A DNA stretch of 62,814 nucleotides from assembly GCA_002457055.1 (NCBI GenBank), contig NTKT01000014.1, positions 1 to 62,814 on the forward strand, in the 5' to 3' direction. The notes below the pieces were generated by a model. The model made no database searches. It was not told where the DNA came from and saw only the letters and a program-made list of their open reading frames with translations. Source of the DNA: Rhodobacteraceae bacterium MED-G08 (lineage in GTDB: Bacteria; Pseudomonadota; Alphaproteobacteria; Rhodobacterales; Rhodobacteraceae). This document shows, in pieces, positions 8,395 to 17,225 of this stretch. Made by a program: the position numbers and the translations under genes. Position 1 is the stretch's first letter, and every line of letters starts with the position of its first letter.

Positions 8395-9404
8395 CCTTTA
8401 AACCAGGCTCTAAAAATTTAATTACTGATGTGCCGGGATTGATTGTTGGAAATGCAGAGGATCACATCCTGAAATCGGGCGTTAGCGTTTTGACAAGTTC
8501 AAACCCAATGACAGCTTCATACTGTGTTATGGGTGGTGCACCTGGTACCCGAGAAACTGATTTGCTCGAGCCGGATAAAACAGTACATGGTATTAATGCT
8601 ATTGTTCTTTCCGGAGGGTCTGCCTTTGGTTTGGACGCTACAAATGGTGTGGTAGAATATTTACGTGAACAAGGTAAAGGCTTTGCAATGGGCCCTTTCA
8701 ATGTACCAATTGTTCCTACAGCAATTATTTTTGATTTACGAAACGGCGGAGATAAAACTTGGCATAAAAATCCATATCCAGCACTGGGGAGACAAGCAAT
8801 TGAAAATGCGTCAGAAAACTTTCAGTTAGGAAGCCATGGGGCGGGCTTTGGTGCAACAACCGGACAAGTAAAAGGTGGACTAGGATCAGCCTCTTCTATA
8901 CTGAGTAATGGAGTAATAGTTGGCGCGTTAGTCATCGTTAACGCAATGGGAAATGTTATTGACCCAGTTTCTGGAAAGTTTTGGGCCGCGCCTTTCGAAG
9001 TTGAAAATGAGTTCGGCGGGTATGGGGCTCCTGGGGATGCTATTTACGGCTCTGCACTCAAATATAGCAAGATTAATTCAATAAAAGAGGGAGCTAATTC
9101 AACAATAGGCATCGTTGCCACCAATGCAACAATTACAAAGTCTGAAGCAAAGCGTGTTGCGACGTGTGCGCATGATGGCCTTTCTAGAGCCATCGTCCCA
9201 TCCCACTTACCGTACGATGGCGACTTGGTCTTTTCTGTTAGTACCGGAGAGCTAAATATAATATTTTCAAACGAAGAGTTTGCAGAGCTATGCCATTTAT
9301 CAAGTGTCACAATGTCTCGTGCTATTGCTAGAGCTGTTTATCATGCTTCTTCAAATGAAAACGATACTATGAAGTGTTTTCAGGATAAGTATGAAACGAT
9401 CTAA
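8391..9404 (+). CDS. P1-family (S58) self-processing aminopeptidase/amidase, DmpA/NylC type
   Basis: A 337-residue Ntn-type hydrolase related to the D-aminopeptidase DmpA, beta-peptidases such as BapA and the nylon-oligomer hydrolase NylC. Family landmarks are GAPGTRETDLL near 50, LSGGSAFGLDA at 73-83, GAGFGATTG at 150-158 and KGGLGSAS at 161-168. Members are made as inactive precursors that cut themselves in front of a Ser or Thr, which then becomes the N-terminal nucleophile of the small subunit. Here the likely site is Asn236/Ser237 in GANSTIGIVATN. Family enzymes remove N-terminal residues from peptides, amides or esters. It is last in the importer operon and overlaps uvrC tail-to-tail by four bases. 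Family firm, substrate unknown. Confidence 0.88.
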   Translation: MTFKPGSKNLITDVPGLIVGNAEDHILKSGVSVLTSSNPMTASYCVMGGAPGTRETDLLEPDKTVHGINAIVLSGGSAFGLDATNGVVEYLREQGKGFAMGPFNVPIVPTAIIFDLRNGGDKTWHKNPYPALGRQAIENASENFQLGSHGAGFGATTGQVKGGLGSASSILSNGVIVGALVIVNAMGNVIDPVSGKFWAAPFEVENEFGGYGAPGDAIYGSALKYSKINSIKEGANSTIGIVATNATITKSEAKRVATCAHDGLSRAIVPSHLPYDGDLVFSVSTGELNIIFSNEEFAELCHLSSVTMSRAIARAVYHASSNENDTMKCFQDKYETI

Positions 9405-11260
9405 GTATCATTGAAATGATTATAGATACGCTCCGCCAGACCAGATGATATACCATCGACTGACTTTAGATCAGATAAGTGCGCACTCTTAATGCGCTTA
9501 GATGAACCAAAGTGATCAAGAAGAGCTCTTTTGCGGGAGGCACCAACGCCTGGTATATCGTCTAATAGATTAGCAGAAATCGTTTTTGACCTTTTTGATC
9601 TATGGGTCCCAATAACAAAATTATGAACTTCGTCCCGCATCCTTTGTATAAAATATAGAACTGGATCATTTTTTCCTAATGCAAAAGCAGGCCGATTGAG
9701 CATATAAAATTCTTCTTTTCCATGGTTGCGATCGACACCTTTGGCGACACCTACCATAGCCACATCCTCAATACCAAGGTCCGCCAAAACTTTCCCAACT
9801 GCACTGACTTGCCCTGCTCCACCGTCAATAATTATTAAGTCTGGCCACATACCAAGGCCTCTATCAGGATCCTCTTTACTTAATCGTCTTATCCGTCTTT
9901 CGAGGACCTCTCGCATCATTCCAAAATCATCACCAGGAACAAGGTTTTCATTTTTGAAATTAAACTTTCGATATTGGTTTTTCATAAACCCATCTGGGCC
10001 AACAACAACCATCGCGCCGACCGCATGCGCACCCTGTATATGCGAATTATCAAAGACTTCTATCCGTCTTGGCGTTGATCTTAACCCAAAAACTTTTGCT
10101 AAATCTTTAAGAAGTTTAGTTTGGGTAGCCGTTTCGGCCATTTTTCTATTTAAGCTACCAACCGCATTACGAAGGGCACCACTAACTAGCTCCAACCTTT
10201 CCCCTCTTTTAGGAACAGATACCTCAACTTTACGACTTAATCTCTCCGATAGTAAATCTGTAATTAAATCGGAGTTTTCTGGCTCGTGAGATAGAATTAG
10301 TAATCTTGCAGGTTCCTTGGAATTATAAAACTGACCAATAAAACCTTCCATAATTTCCGCATTGGACATATCATCAGATATCTTTGGATAAAAATCACTA
10401 TTTCCCCAATTTTGATGCGCTCTTATAAAAAATACTTGGACACACGCATGACCCTTATCTACATGCAGGGCAATAACATCAGCCTCTTTTACAGAGCGAG
10501 GATTAATCCCTTGTCTGGTTTGCACCTGGGTTAAAGCGCCTATTCGGTCTCTAATAGAAGCCGCTTTTTCAAACTCCATCTGATCTGATGCTCGCTTCAT
10601 TTCTTTTGCCAGATTTTCCTGAATATTGGTTGTTTTACCAGAAAGAAAATTTTGAGCATCTTTAACGCTTTTAAAATATTCCTGTTCAGAGATACGCCCC
10701 ACGCACGGCGCCGAACAGCGTTTAATCTGATACTGAAGGCAGGGTCTTGTACGATTACTAAAAATACTGTCTGAACAATTCCTTAGCATGAACGCCTTTT
10801 GCAACTGGTTTAAAGTTCGATTTACCGCACTTGCACTCGCGAAAGGACCAAAATAAGATCCTTTTTCTTTTTTATTGCCCCGATGCTTTTTTAATTGTGG
10901 GAAGCTATGCTCCTTGGATACCAAGATATTTGGAAACGACTTGTCATCTCGTAACAAAACATTGTAGCGCGGTTTTAATTGCTTGATAAGGTTTTGCTCT
11001 AAAAGCAGTGCCTCCGTTTCGGTACTAGTTGTCAAAAACATCATAGACGCAGTTTCTGAAATCATGCGTGCGATTCTAGATGAGTGACTCGGTGAAGGTC
11101 GTGAGTAACTTGAAACTCGGTTTCTTAGATTACGGGCTTTTCCAACATACAGTACTCTGTTTTGTTCATCAAGCATTCGATAAACCCCTGGCGAGTTATC
11201 CAGAGCGGTTAAGTACGAGTGTATCAACTCATAACCTGAATTTTTATTTGAAGGCTTCAT
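9401..11260 (-). CDS. uvrC: UvrABC excinuclease subunit C
   Basis: The 619-residue protein makes the two incisions flanking a UvrB-bound DNA lesion. Its order is classical: an N-terminal GIY-YIG nuclease (SPGVYRMLDEQNRVLYVGKARNLRNR split across residues 24-49), a cysteine-bearing region near 175-188, the UVR helix pair that binds UvrB (EMKRASDQMEFEKAASIRDR), the RNase H-like nuclease domain (VFDNSHIQG, IIDGGAGQ) and a C-terminal double helix-hairpin-helix (IPGVGASRKRALL). Length is normal. uvrB is also in this window, at its far end. The gene reads toward the hydrolase operon and overlaps its last codon. Confidence 0.97.
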   Translation of the reverse strand: MKPSNKNSGYELIHSYLTALDNSPGVYRMLDEQNRVLYVGKARNLRNRVSSYSRPSPSHSSRIARMISETASMMFLTTSTETEALLLEQNLIKQLKPRYNVLLRDDKSFPNILVSKEHSFPQLKKHRGNKKEKGSYFGPFASASAVNRTLNQLQKAFMLRNCSDSIFSNRTRPCLQYQIKRCSAPCVGRISEQEYFKSVKDAQNFLSGKTTNIQENLAKEMKRASDQMEFEKAASIRDRIGALTQVQTRQGINPRSVKEADVIALHVDKGHACVQVFFIRAHQNWGNSDFYPKISDDMSNAEIMEGFIGQFYNSKEPARLLILSHEPENSDLITDLLSERLSRKVEVSVPKRGERLELVSGALRNAVGSLNRKMAETATQTKLLKDLAKVFGLRSTPRRIEVFDNSHIQGAHAVGAMVVVGPDGFMKNQYRKFNFKNENLVPGDDFGMMREVLERRIRRLSKEDPDRGLGMWPDLIIIDGGAGQVSAVGKVLADLGIEDVAMVGVAKGVDRNHGKEEFYMLNRPAFALGKNDPVLYFIQRMRDEVHNFVIGTHRSKRSKTISANLLDDIPGVGASRKRALLDHFGSSKRIKSAHLSDLKSVDGISSGLAERIYNHFNDT

Positions 11261-11572
11261 TTTTTAAGAGTCTTGTAAGGATGAAATTGATTCTCTAATG
11301 GCTGCAATGAAAGCGGAAATTTTTCAAGAGGAAATGTTTCCACGTCTCCTGTGGATAAACCTGAAGATAACTTTTTGAAAATAGGAATTTTTTGTTGTAT
11401 TTTCGGCATTTCACTGATTTGCCTAAAATTTAGGCAAAATACTAACCTATTGTTTTTATTAGTTTTATTTTTTATCTTTTTAGTAAACGGCTGAAATTAT
11501 TACATTTTTAAAACTATAACATCTATTTTAACTGCTGCAGTGCAAAACTATCACCCAAAATCAAGTTGTAAT
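11261..11572. other. 312-base non-coding region between uvrC and an SDR gene
   Basis: This AT-rich stretch precedes uvrC and follows the minus-strand SDR gene. I find no convincing reading frame with a ribosome site and no RNA gene. It holds a near-perfect inverted repeat (11418-11438, listed separately) and presumably the uvrC promoter. No GTTC-N7-GTTC box of the alphaproteobacterial LexA type was seen. Confidence 0.6.
11418..11438. promoter_or_regulatory. Candidate operator, 10-bp inverted repeat
   Basis: TTTGCCTAAA and its exact reverse complement TTTAGGCAAA are separated by a single A, giving a 21-base palindrome 160 bases upstream of uvrC. The tight spacing is typical of a dimeric repressor site and too small for a stable RNA hairpin loop. 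I do not recognise the regulator. Confidence 0.5.
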
Positions 11573-12349
11573 CTACTCAACTCCTTGAATATCAGGTGTT
11601 TTCCAGCCTAGATGCTGTCCACCATCCACACATAGCAGCTGCCCCGTTACGCTTTTAGCATCAATAAAGTAACCAACAGCAGAAGTTATATCTTCGGCGT
11701 TAGCTCCTCGCTCTAAAATCGTATTTTTTCTTTGCCCATCAAAATGATATTCCTTTTGACGTGCTCCAATCAAAGTAGGCCCCGGACCAATTGCGTTTAC
11801 CCTAATGCCCGGAGCAAGAGCTCTGGCGGCAGTTTGCGTCATTGCCCATAAACCCATCTTTGCAATAGTATAGCTTGCAAAATCTGGTGTTAGCTTTTTA
11901 ACTCTCTGATCGATCATATTCAGGACTAACCCTTGGGAGATTGGCTCATTTTTTTCATCTAAGATTGGTGCCAGGGATTGCTTTGCAAAGTTCTGTGTTA
12001 ATACGAATGGCGCTCTTAAATTACTCTCAATATGACGATCCCAACTTTTGCGGGTTGCATCTTCAAAACTATCATACTCAAATATAGAAGCATTATTAAC
12101 CAATAAAGTAATTTGCCCGCCGATCGCTTCAGACGCGCGATTTACTAATTCCTTTACCTCGTTCTCAACCAGCAAATCACATTTAAGGCACTCAGATATA
12201 CGGCCGAGATCATTTATGTCTTTGGTGACATCAAGCGCCTCGCTTTCTGAATTATTATAGTGTACGACCACATCATACCCGCGACTTGCCAGGTATGTTG
12301 ATATCTCACGGCCTAACCGTTTAGCCCCACCGGTTACTAATGCACGCAT
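11573..12349 (-). CDS. SDR family oxidoreductase, pteridine reductase-like
   Basis: 258 residues. The cofactor motif is TGGAKRLG (6-13), the NADPH-selective TGxxxRxG form found in pteridine reductases (PTR1, FolM) instead of the common TGxxxGxG. NNAS at 85-88, Asp147, Tyr160 and Lys164 follow. The Asp-Tyr spacing of 13 matches PTR1, where Asp replaces the usual SDR serine and donates a proton to the pterin. A dihydropteridine/dihydromonapterin reductase role is therefore reasonable but inferred. It ends the minus-strand run from the sppA-like gene and lies 312 bases from uvrC. Confidence 0.8.
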   Translation of the reverse strand: MRALVTGGAKRLGREISTYLASRGYDVVVHYNNSESEALDVTKDINDLGRISECLKCDLLVENEVKELVNRASEAIGGQITLLVNNASIFEYDSFEDATRKSWDRHIESNLRAPFVLTQNFAKQSLAPILDEKNEPISQGLVLNMIDQRVKKLTPDFASYTIAKMGLWAMTQTAARALAPGIRVNAIGPGPTLIGARQKEYHFDGQRKNTILERGANAEDITSAVGYFIDAKSVTGQLLCVDGGQHLGWKTPDIQGVE

Positions 12350-12364
12350 TACTAAATTTCACTT

Positions 12365-13300
12365 TCATTGAACCGTTAAATACAGATAGCTCGCATACGC
12401 GAGCGTCAAGAAGGCACCCCAAAGCCTGTTAATGCTAAGCCCCATAAAAACAAATGGAAACAAAACAATACCTGCCCCTAACATTATCCAAAAATCAAAT
12501 TCGAAAAACGAAGAGGATATCGGGATATCTCCAAACATTGTGGTTATTCCCACTATCGCGAGTATATTAAATATATTTGATCCTATCACGTTGCCCAGTG
12601 CAACATCAGCCTGTCTTCGAACAGCAGCCATAAATGTGGTTGCAAGTTCAGGCAGAGAAGTGCCAACTGCTACGAGTGTCAACCCAACCACCTCATCAGA
12701 TATACCATAAGATGTGGCTATCAATGAGGCATTTTTTACTAATATGTCAGCACCAATTGGCAAGCCTATTAATCCTAAAGACAAGAAGAGCATTATTTTC
12801 CACAGTGCGAGGTTTGGATCCACATTTTCCACCTCTGAATAGGATACTTCTGCATTTCCCTTTAAACTGTCTCGAAAAGCTATAGATAGAAACAAGGTTA
12901 ATAGAATTAGGAAGATAATTCCTTCAGAAACTGAAAAATTACCTAGGAATGCTAACGAGAGAAAAACAAGTGTTGCAAGCATCATAAACACATAGTTTTT
13001 TCCCGTCTTACACTCACTTGTATTAATTCCAGCAATTAGAGCAGGTATACCCAAGACAAGAAGAACATTTGCGATATTTGAGCCAACTACATTTCCCAAA
13101 GCAATTCCCGGTGAATTGTCTAAGGTAGCTCTAATTGCTACCAATAATTCAGGAGCCGATGTGCCTAATGCAACCACTGTTAAAGAGACGATAAACGCTG
13201 GAATTTTAATCCTTAAGCTAAAATTTACCGCACCACGGACGAGAATATCACCAGCAATTAAGAGGATGATCAGACCGATAAGTGCTTGAAGCCAAACCAT
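12365..13300 (-). CDS. Calcium/sodium antiporter, YrbG family
   Basis: A 311-residue inner-membrane exchanger of the CaCA superfamily with the diagnostic internal duplication. The first alpha repeat has GTSAPELLVA and GNVVGSNIANV; the second has GTSLPELATT and GNVIGSNIFNI. About ten transmembrane segments are visible. The acidic residues in the two PEL motifs are the ion ligands in the family. It begins two bases after the stop of the small protein at 13303-13467, so it is part of the same operon as the SppA-like protease. Confidence 0.93.
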   Translation of the reverse strand: MVWLQALIGLIILLIAGDILVRGAVNFSLRIKIPAFIVSLTVVALGTSAPELLVAIRATLDNSPGIALGNVVGSNIANVLLVLGIPALIAGINTSECKTGKNYVFMMLATLVFLSLAFLGNFSVSEGIIFLILLTLFLSIAFRDSLKGNAEVSYSEVENVDPNLALWKIMLFLSLGLIGLPIGADILVKNASLIATSYGISDEVVGLTLVAVGTSLPELATTFMAAVRRQADVALGNVIGSNIFNILAIVGITTMFGDIPISSSFFEFDFWIMLGAGIVLFPFVFMGLSINRLWGAFLTLAYASYLYLTVQ

Positions 13301-13302
13301 AA

Positions 13303-13467
13303 CTATCCAGATTTTTTAGAACATTGACAATCTTTGCCGATTTTAAATTTACCGCACTTATTACATCGTTTAGAATTTAACAGTTTAACTTTTGGTACCC
13401 TCAATTTTCCAAACATGGCCATCACGCCCATCACGATTAAAAAAAGAACTACAATCTTTAAGATCAT
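13303..13467 (-). CDS. Small membrane protein with zinc-ribbon-like cysteines (54 aa), unannotated type
   Basis: A 54-residue frame that fits exactly between two genes: it starts three bases after the SppA-like stop and ends two bases before the antiporter start. Residues 1-19 are one hydrophobic helix (MILKIVVLFLIVMGVMAMFG). A basic linker follows, then a cysteine cluster RCNKCGKFKIGKDCQCSKK with CxxC and CxC, which looks like a zinc-binding ribbon in the cytoplasm or periplasm. I recall similar short proteins beside sppA in Rhodobacteraceae but no function. The tight packing supports translation. Confidence 0.75.
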   Translation of the reverse strand: MILKIVVLFLIVMGVMAMFGKLRVPKVKLLNSKRCNKCGKFKIGKDCQCSKKSG

Positions 13468-13470
13468 CTT

Positions 13471-14283
13471 TTAAAGCCCATACTTAGCAAATTCTGCCCT
13501 TTCCTCCACTAGGCTGATTGCATCATTTGCAATGCTAACTCCAAATCTCTGAGATAGAGATTTTTTCTGACTATATTCCTTAAAACGAGTTTTTTCGCCA
13601 AATCTCTCTTTCAAAACCGGAACAAAGTGCCCTATACCATCTATTAAACCAAGTTCTTTTGCTCGAGCGGCCAACCAAATCTCTCCTGTAAACAGATCAT
13701 GATCGGTCGATAATTTTCCATCTCTAGCCCCATTCACGTGAGATATAAAAACTTCATGTAACTGCGAAAGAATATCCTTTAATCTTTTGACATCTTCAGC
13801 TTTTTCTTTCTTAAAAGGATCAAGCATCGACTTAGATTTACCAGCGGTATATACTCTCCTCTCAATTCCATATCTTGAAAGCAACTCTTGCAAACCAAAT
13901 CCTGAGGAAATTACACCAATAGAACCAATAATAGAGGCATGGTCTGCATAAATTTCATCAGCGGCTGATGCTATCCAATACCCACCAGATGCGGCAACAT
14001 CCTCCACAAATGCAATAGTAGGCACCTCTGTTTCTTCCGATAGTCTTTTAATCCTGTCGCCGACAAGAGAAGACTGGACTGGCGATCCACCGGGTGAATT
14101 AATAATGAAAGCAACGGCACTGGGATTTCCTTTTCGGAATGCTTTCTCAAGTGTGGGTGCAATCACACTATCAGAAATACCCCCACGCGCTCCTGACGAA
14201 ATTAGACCGTTGAGCCGAACTACTGAAACCGTCTTTCGCCTGTTCAATTTGTTGAGGAAAGGTATACGTAACATAAGTATCAT
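13471..14283 (-). CDS. S49 family serine protease, SppA/SohB-like signal peptide peptidase
   Basis: A 270-residue single-domain SppA. The nucleophile is Ser99 in AASGGYW. The general base is probably Lys151 (GKSKSM), because the 52-residue spacing matches the Ser147-Lys199 dyad of Bacillus SppA. INSPGGSP (61-68) forms the oxyanion region. Such enzymes degrade cleaved signal peptides within or at the membrane. No strong N-terminal transmembrane helix is seen; the first residues are basic and mildly hydrophobic, so anchoring may be peripheral. An alternative start is Met4. It heads the run sppA-like, small protein, antiporter, SDR. Confidence 0.9.
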   Translation of the reverse strand: MILMLRIPFLNKLNRRKTVSVVRLNGLISSGARGGISDSVIAPTLEKAFRKGNPSAVAFIINSPGGSPVQSSLVGDRIKRLSEETEVPTIAFVEDVAASGGYWIASAADEIYADHASIIGSIGVISSGFGLQELLSRYGIERRVYTAGKSKSMLDPFKKEKAEDVKRLKDILSQLHEVFISHVNGARDGKLSTDHDLFTGEIWLAARAKELGLIDGIGHFVPVLKERFGEKTRFKEYSQKKSLSQRFGVSIANDAISLVEERAEFAKYGL

Positions 14284-14367
14284 TTAGGCACAGTGCTCAT
14301 TTACTTCAATATACAGATTACTTAAACCTGCTACTAGCGACATTTATTCAACATGGGTTTAGTTGCA

Positions 14368-15129
14368 TTATGGCCTTAGTCTCCAACCAGTTTTGAAAAT
14401 TAAAAAAATTATAAAGATACAGAAAACAGTAAATATTGTTATAGCAAAAAGACTTGCTGCTATGGAAACGTCAGAATTATTGTAAAAAGCCCACCTGAAT
14501 CCTGAAATCAAATAAACAACTGGATTAAAAAGGCTTACAACTTGCCAGAATTTTGGAAGCATCGATATCGAATAAAATGACCCACCCAAGAAAACTAAGG
14601 GAGTGATTATTAACAAGGGTACTAATTGCAGCTGTTCAAAATTGTTTGCCCAAATTCCTAGGATGAAGCCAAGTAACGAAAAAGAGATGCAAGTCACCAC
14701 TAATAAAAAAATCAAAATAAAAGGGTGAATGATTTCTATATCGACAAAGAATAGTGATGTCGCCAATATTACTAAACCAATAAACAAAGCTTTAGATGCC
14801 GCAGCACCGACATATCCAATAACAATTTCCAAAAAATTTACAGGAGCTGACAGAACCTCATATATGGTTCCAATAAACTTTGGGAAATAAATACCAAATG
14901 ATGCATTTGAAACCGCCTGCGTCATTACGCTGAGCATAATCAATCCAGGCACTATGAATGCACCGTAACTAACACCATCAACAGCATCTATCCGGCCACC
15001 AATTGCCGCCCCAAAAACGACAAAATACAAACAAGTTGATATGACTGGAGAGACAAAACTCTGTAATAATGTTCTAAAAAATCTAGACATTTCAAAAATA
15101 TATATTGCTCGTATAGATCGAAAATTCAT
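14368..15129 (-). CDS. ABC-2 type transporter permease, YadH-like
   Basis: 253 residues with six hydrophobic segments, and an N-terminal cytoplasmic stretch beginning [18 protein letters not shown] as in ABC-2 permeases. It contains the conserved [13 protein letters not shown] region before helix three and ends in a short basic tail. It pairs with the ATPase immediately upstream, whose stop overlaps this start by four bases. Together they would form a homodimeric exporter. The substrate is unknown; YadGH-like systems are poorly characterised. Confidence 0.9.
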   Translation of the reverse strand: MNFRSIRAIYIFEMSRFFRTLLQSFVSPVISTCLYFVVFGAAIGGRIDAVDGVSYGAFIVPGLIMLSVMTQAVSNASFGIYFPKFIGTIYEVLSAPVNFLEIVIGYVGAAASKALFIGLVILATSLFFVDIEIIHPFILIFLLVVTCISFSLLGFILGIWANNFEQLQLVPLLIITPLVFLGGSFYSISMLPKFWQVVSLFNPVVYLISGFRWAFYNNSDVSIAASLFAITIFTVFCIFIIFLIFKTGWRLRP

Positions 15130-16055
15130 TTAGACGGCTCCTCGATTAGTGAGACGAATATTTCTTCTAATGAGGACTGTGATGTTTTCAAATCACTTAT
15201 TTGCAAATTTGAAATCGAAATCTCATTTAGTAATTTCGTAATTTCATTACTAGAAGCTTTAGCATCATATAGATAATTTATGGTCAAACCATCGTTTGAA
15301 AGGTAGAGATCAAAGTTTTGCAGTTTAACAGGAATGACCGCAATTGGAGATTGTAATGAGATCTCTACTTTTTTCCGGCCCATTCGCTTCATTAAAGCTT
15401 TTTTCTCTTCCAATAAAATTAACTTACCCTTTGAGATTACTCCAACTCGATCAGCGATTGCTTCTGCTTCTTCGATGTAATGCGTGGTCAATATTATTGT
15501 AACACCTTGAGACTTTAAATCAGACACCAGTTTCCACATGTCTCTTCTTAACTCTACATCTACACCTGCAGATGGTTCGTCGAGGAATAATACTCTTGGC
15601 TCGTGCGCCAAAGCTTTAGCAATTAGCACGCGTCTTTTCATACCGCCTGACAACTGCAAAATTTTAGAATCTTTTTTGTCCCACAACGATAACTGGCGGA
15701 GAACTATTTCTATTTGATCATCATTAGGACTCTTTCCAAATAAGCCTCTTGAAAAACGCACTGTATTGATAACTTTTTCAAACGGCTCCAATGCAATTTC
15801 TTGGGGCACCAAGCCAATTAGAGATCGTGCCAACCGATAATTCGATCTCGTGTCAAATCCCCCAACTGTTACTTGACCCGCCGTTGGCACAACCAGTCCA
15901 CAAACTGCAGAAATAAGAGTAGTCTTTCCCGCCCCGTTCGGCCCAAGGAGGGCAAGAATTTCACCCTCGTTAACATCAAAAGAGACGTTTTCAAGCGCTA
16001 CTTGTCCATCATTATATCTTTTCGAAAGTCCAGTAATAGACAGCATATTTGTCAT
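15126..16055 (-). CDS. ABC transporter ATP-binding protein, YadG-like
   Basis: From the preferred ATG at 16055 the protein has 309 residues: Walker A GPNGAGKT at 38-45, signature LSGGM at 135-139, Walker B ending D159-E160, and a C-terminal accessory domain of about 90 residues. The frame is open upstream to a TTG at 16085 that would abut hemE, but conservation begins at [11 protein letters not shown], so the ATG is favoured. It powers the overlapping permease. Being co-directional with and close behind hemE, it may be co-transcribed with it. Confidence 0.92.
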   Translation of the reverse strand: MTNMLSITGLSKRYNDGQVALENVSFDVNEGEILALLGPNGAGKTTLISAVCGLVVPTAGQVTVGGFDTRSNYRLARSLIGLVPQEIALEPFEKVINTVRFSRGLFGKSPNDDQIEIVLRQLSLWDKKDSKILQLSGGMKRRVLIAKALAHEPRVLFLDEPSAGVDVELRRDMWKLVSDLKSQGVTIILTTHYIEEAEAIADRVGVISKGKLILLEEKKALMKRMGRKKVEISLQSPIAVIPVKLQNFDLYLSNDGLTINYLYDAKASSNEITKLLNEISISNLQISDLKTSQSSLEEIFVSLIEEPSK

Positions 16056-16085
16056 GTTAAAATATTCTTTTGATGGAAGTATCAA

Positions 16086-17129
16086 TCAGGAACGTTTAAA
16101 GTTTCTAATTGTTTCTATCATTAGGGCAACGTTATCTGGGTTAGCTTCAGGGGTAATACCATGACCTAAGTTAAATATATGAGGACCTTGTGACAAATCT
16201 GAAACTATAGTTTCGATTTCATCAATCATATTTTGACCACCTGAGACCATATGAGAAGAGTTTAAATTTCCCTGTATACAACCATCCTTTTGTAAATATT
16301 TAGCAGCCCATGCTGAACTTATACTATCGTCAATCGCGAGACAGTCTGCACCTGTGGATTTTAAAAAGCCTTTGTAACAATCGCCCGCCTGTCTCGGGAA
16401 AACTATTATTGGCACCGTTGGATATTTGGCTTTTAACTCCATTACTATCTTTTTTGTCGGCTCATGAGCATATTTATAAAAATCATCTCCTTTCAAAGAA
16501 CCGGCCCAGCTATCAAATATTTTTACCACCTCAGCTCCCGCATCAATTTGTGCAGACAAGTATTTAATGGTTGCTTTTGTCAAAATCTCAATCAAATTTT
16601 CAAAAACTAATATATTATTATCTTTTAAATCATGCGCTGGCTTTTGATCCGGCGTACCCCTTCCGGCAATCATATAAGTGGCGACCGTCCATGGAGCTCC
16701 TGCAAAACCAATAAGTGTTGTCTCTTCGGGCAATTCTTTTGATAAAATCCGGACAGTCTCATAGACTGGACGCAATGTATCGTGAATTTCATCAACAGGC
16801 TTAAGCAAATTCAATTCATCGGTAGAGTTAATTGTTGATAGCCTTGGACCCTCGCCCGTTACGAACCACAAATCTGCCCCCAGAGCTTGGGGAAGAAGCA
16901 GGATATCAGCGAATAAAATTGCCGCATCAAATCCATATCTTCTAATCGGTTGCAACGTAACTTCAGCAGCAAGATCACTGTTGTAACATAGTGATAAAAA
17001 GTCACCCGCTTGAGCTCTGGTCTCCCTGTACTCTGGCAAGTAACGACCAGCCTGACGCATCATCCAAATAGGCGGTGTGTCTAGCACTTCGCCAGCAAGA
17101 GCTTTTAAAATTTTTTTCTTAATGGTCAT
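16086..17129 (-). CDS. hemE: Uroporphyrinogen decarboxylase
   Basis: 347 residues, the normal length. HemE removes four carboxyl groups from uroporphyrinogen III to give coproporphyrinogen III on the route to haem (and to bacteriochlorophyll where present). The active-site set is visible: Arg25 and Arg29 in MRQAGRY and Asp75 in FADILLLP, equivalent to human Arg37, Arg41 and Asp86. The C-terminus has FNLGHGI. AAGG lies before the ATG. It diverges from hemC across 96 bases, so two haem pathway genes share one control region. Confidence 0.97.
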   Translation of the reverse strand: MTIKKKILKALAGEVLDTPPIWMMRQAGRYLPEYRETRAQAGDFLSLCYNSDLAAEVTLQPIRRYGFDAAILFADILLLPQALGADLWFVTGEGPRLSTINSTDELNLLKPVDEIHDTLRPVYETVRILSKELPEETTLIGFAGAPWTVATYMIAGRGTPDQKPAHDLKDNNILVFENLIEILTKATIKYLSAQIDAGAEVVKIFDSWAGSLKGDDFYKYAHEPTKKIVMELKAKYPTVPIIVFPRQAGDCYKGFLKSTGADCLAIDDSISSAWAAKYLQKDGCIQGNLNSSHMVSGGQNMIDEIETIVSDLSQGPHIFNLGHGITPEANPDNVALMIETIRNFKRS

Positions 17130-17225
17130 TCTTCTGCCTTTCTCTGAGTACTTGGTTCACGTTCTTTAAATAAATGTCAAGCTTGGTATCTTGCTTTGAT
17201 GCAAAACACCGCTTAAACCCTATTT

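Noticed and set aside
9726-10289. 187-residue plus-strand frame
   Set aside because: Antisense shadow of uvrC, with Ser/Pro/Thr-rich composition and no motif.
17196-17212. FNR-like site TTGCT-N4-TGCAA before hemC
   Set aside because: It is symmetric as TTGC-N6-GCAA but the right half lacks the TCAA of an FNR/FnrL box; kept only as a curiosity.
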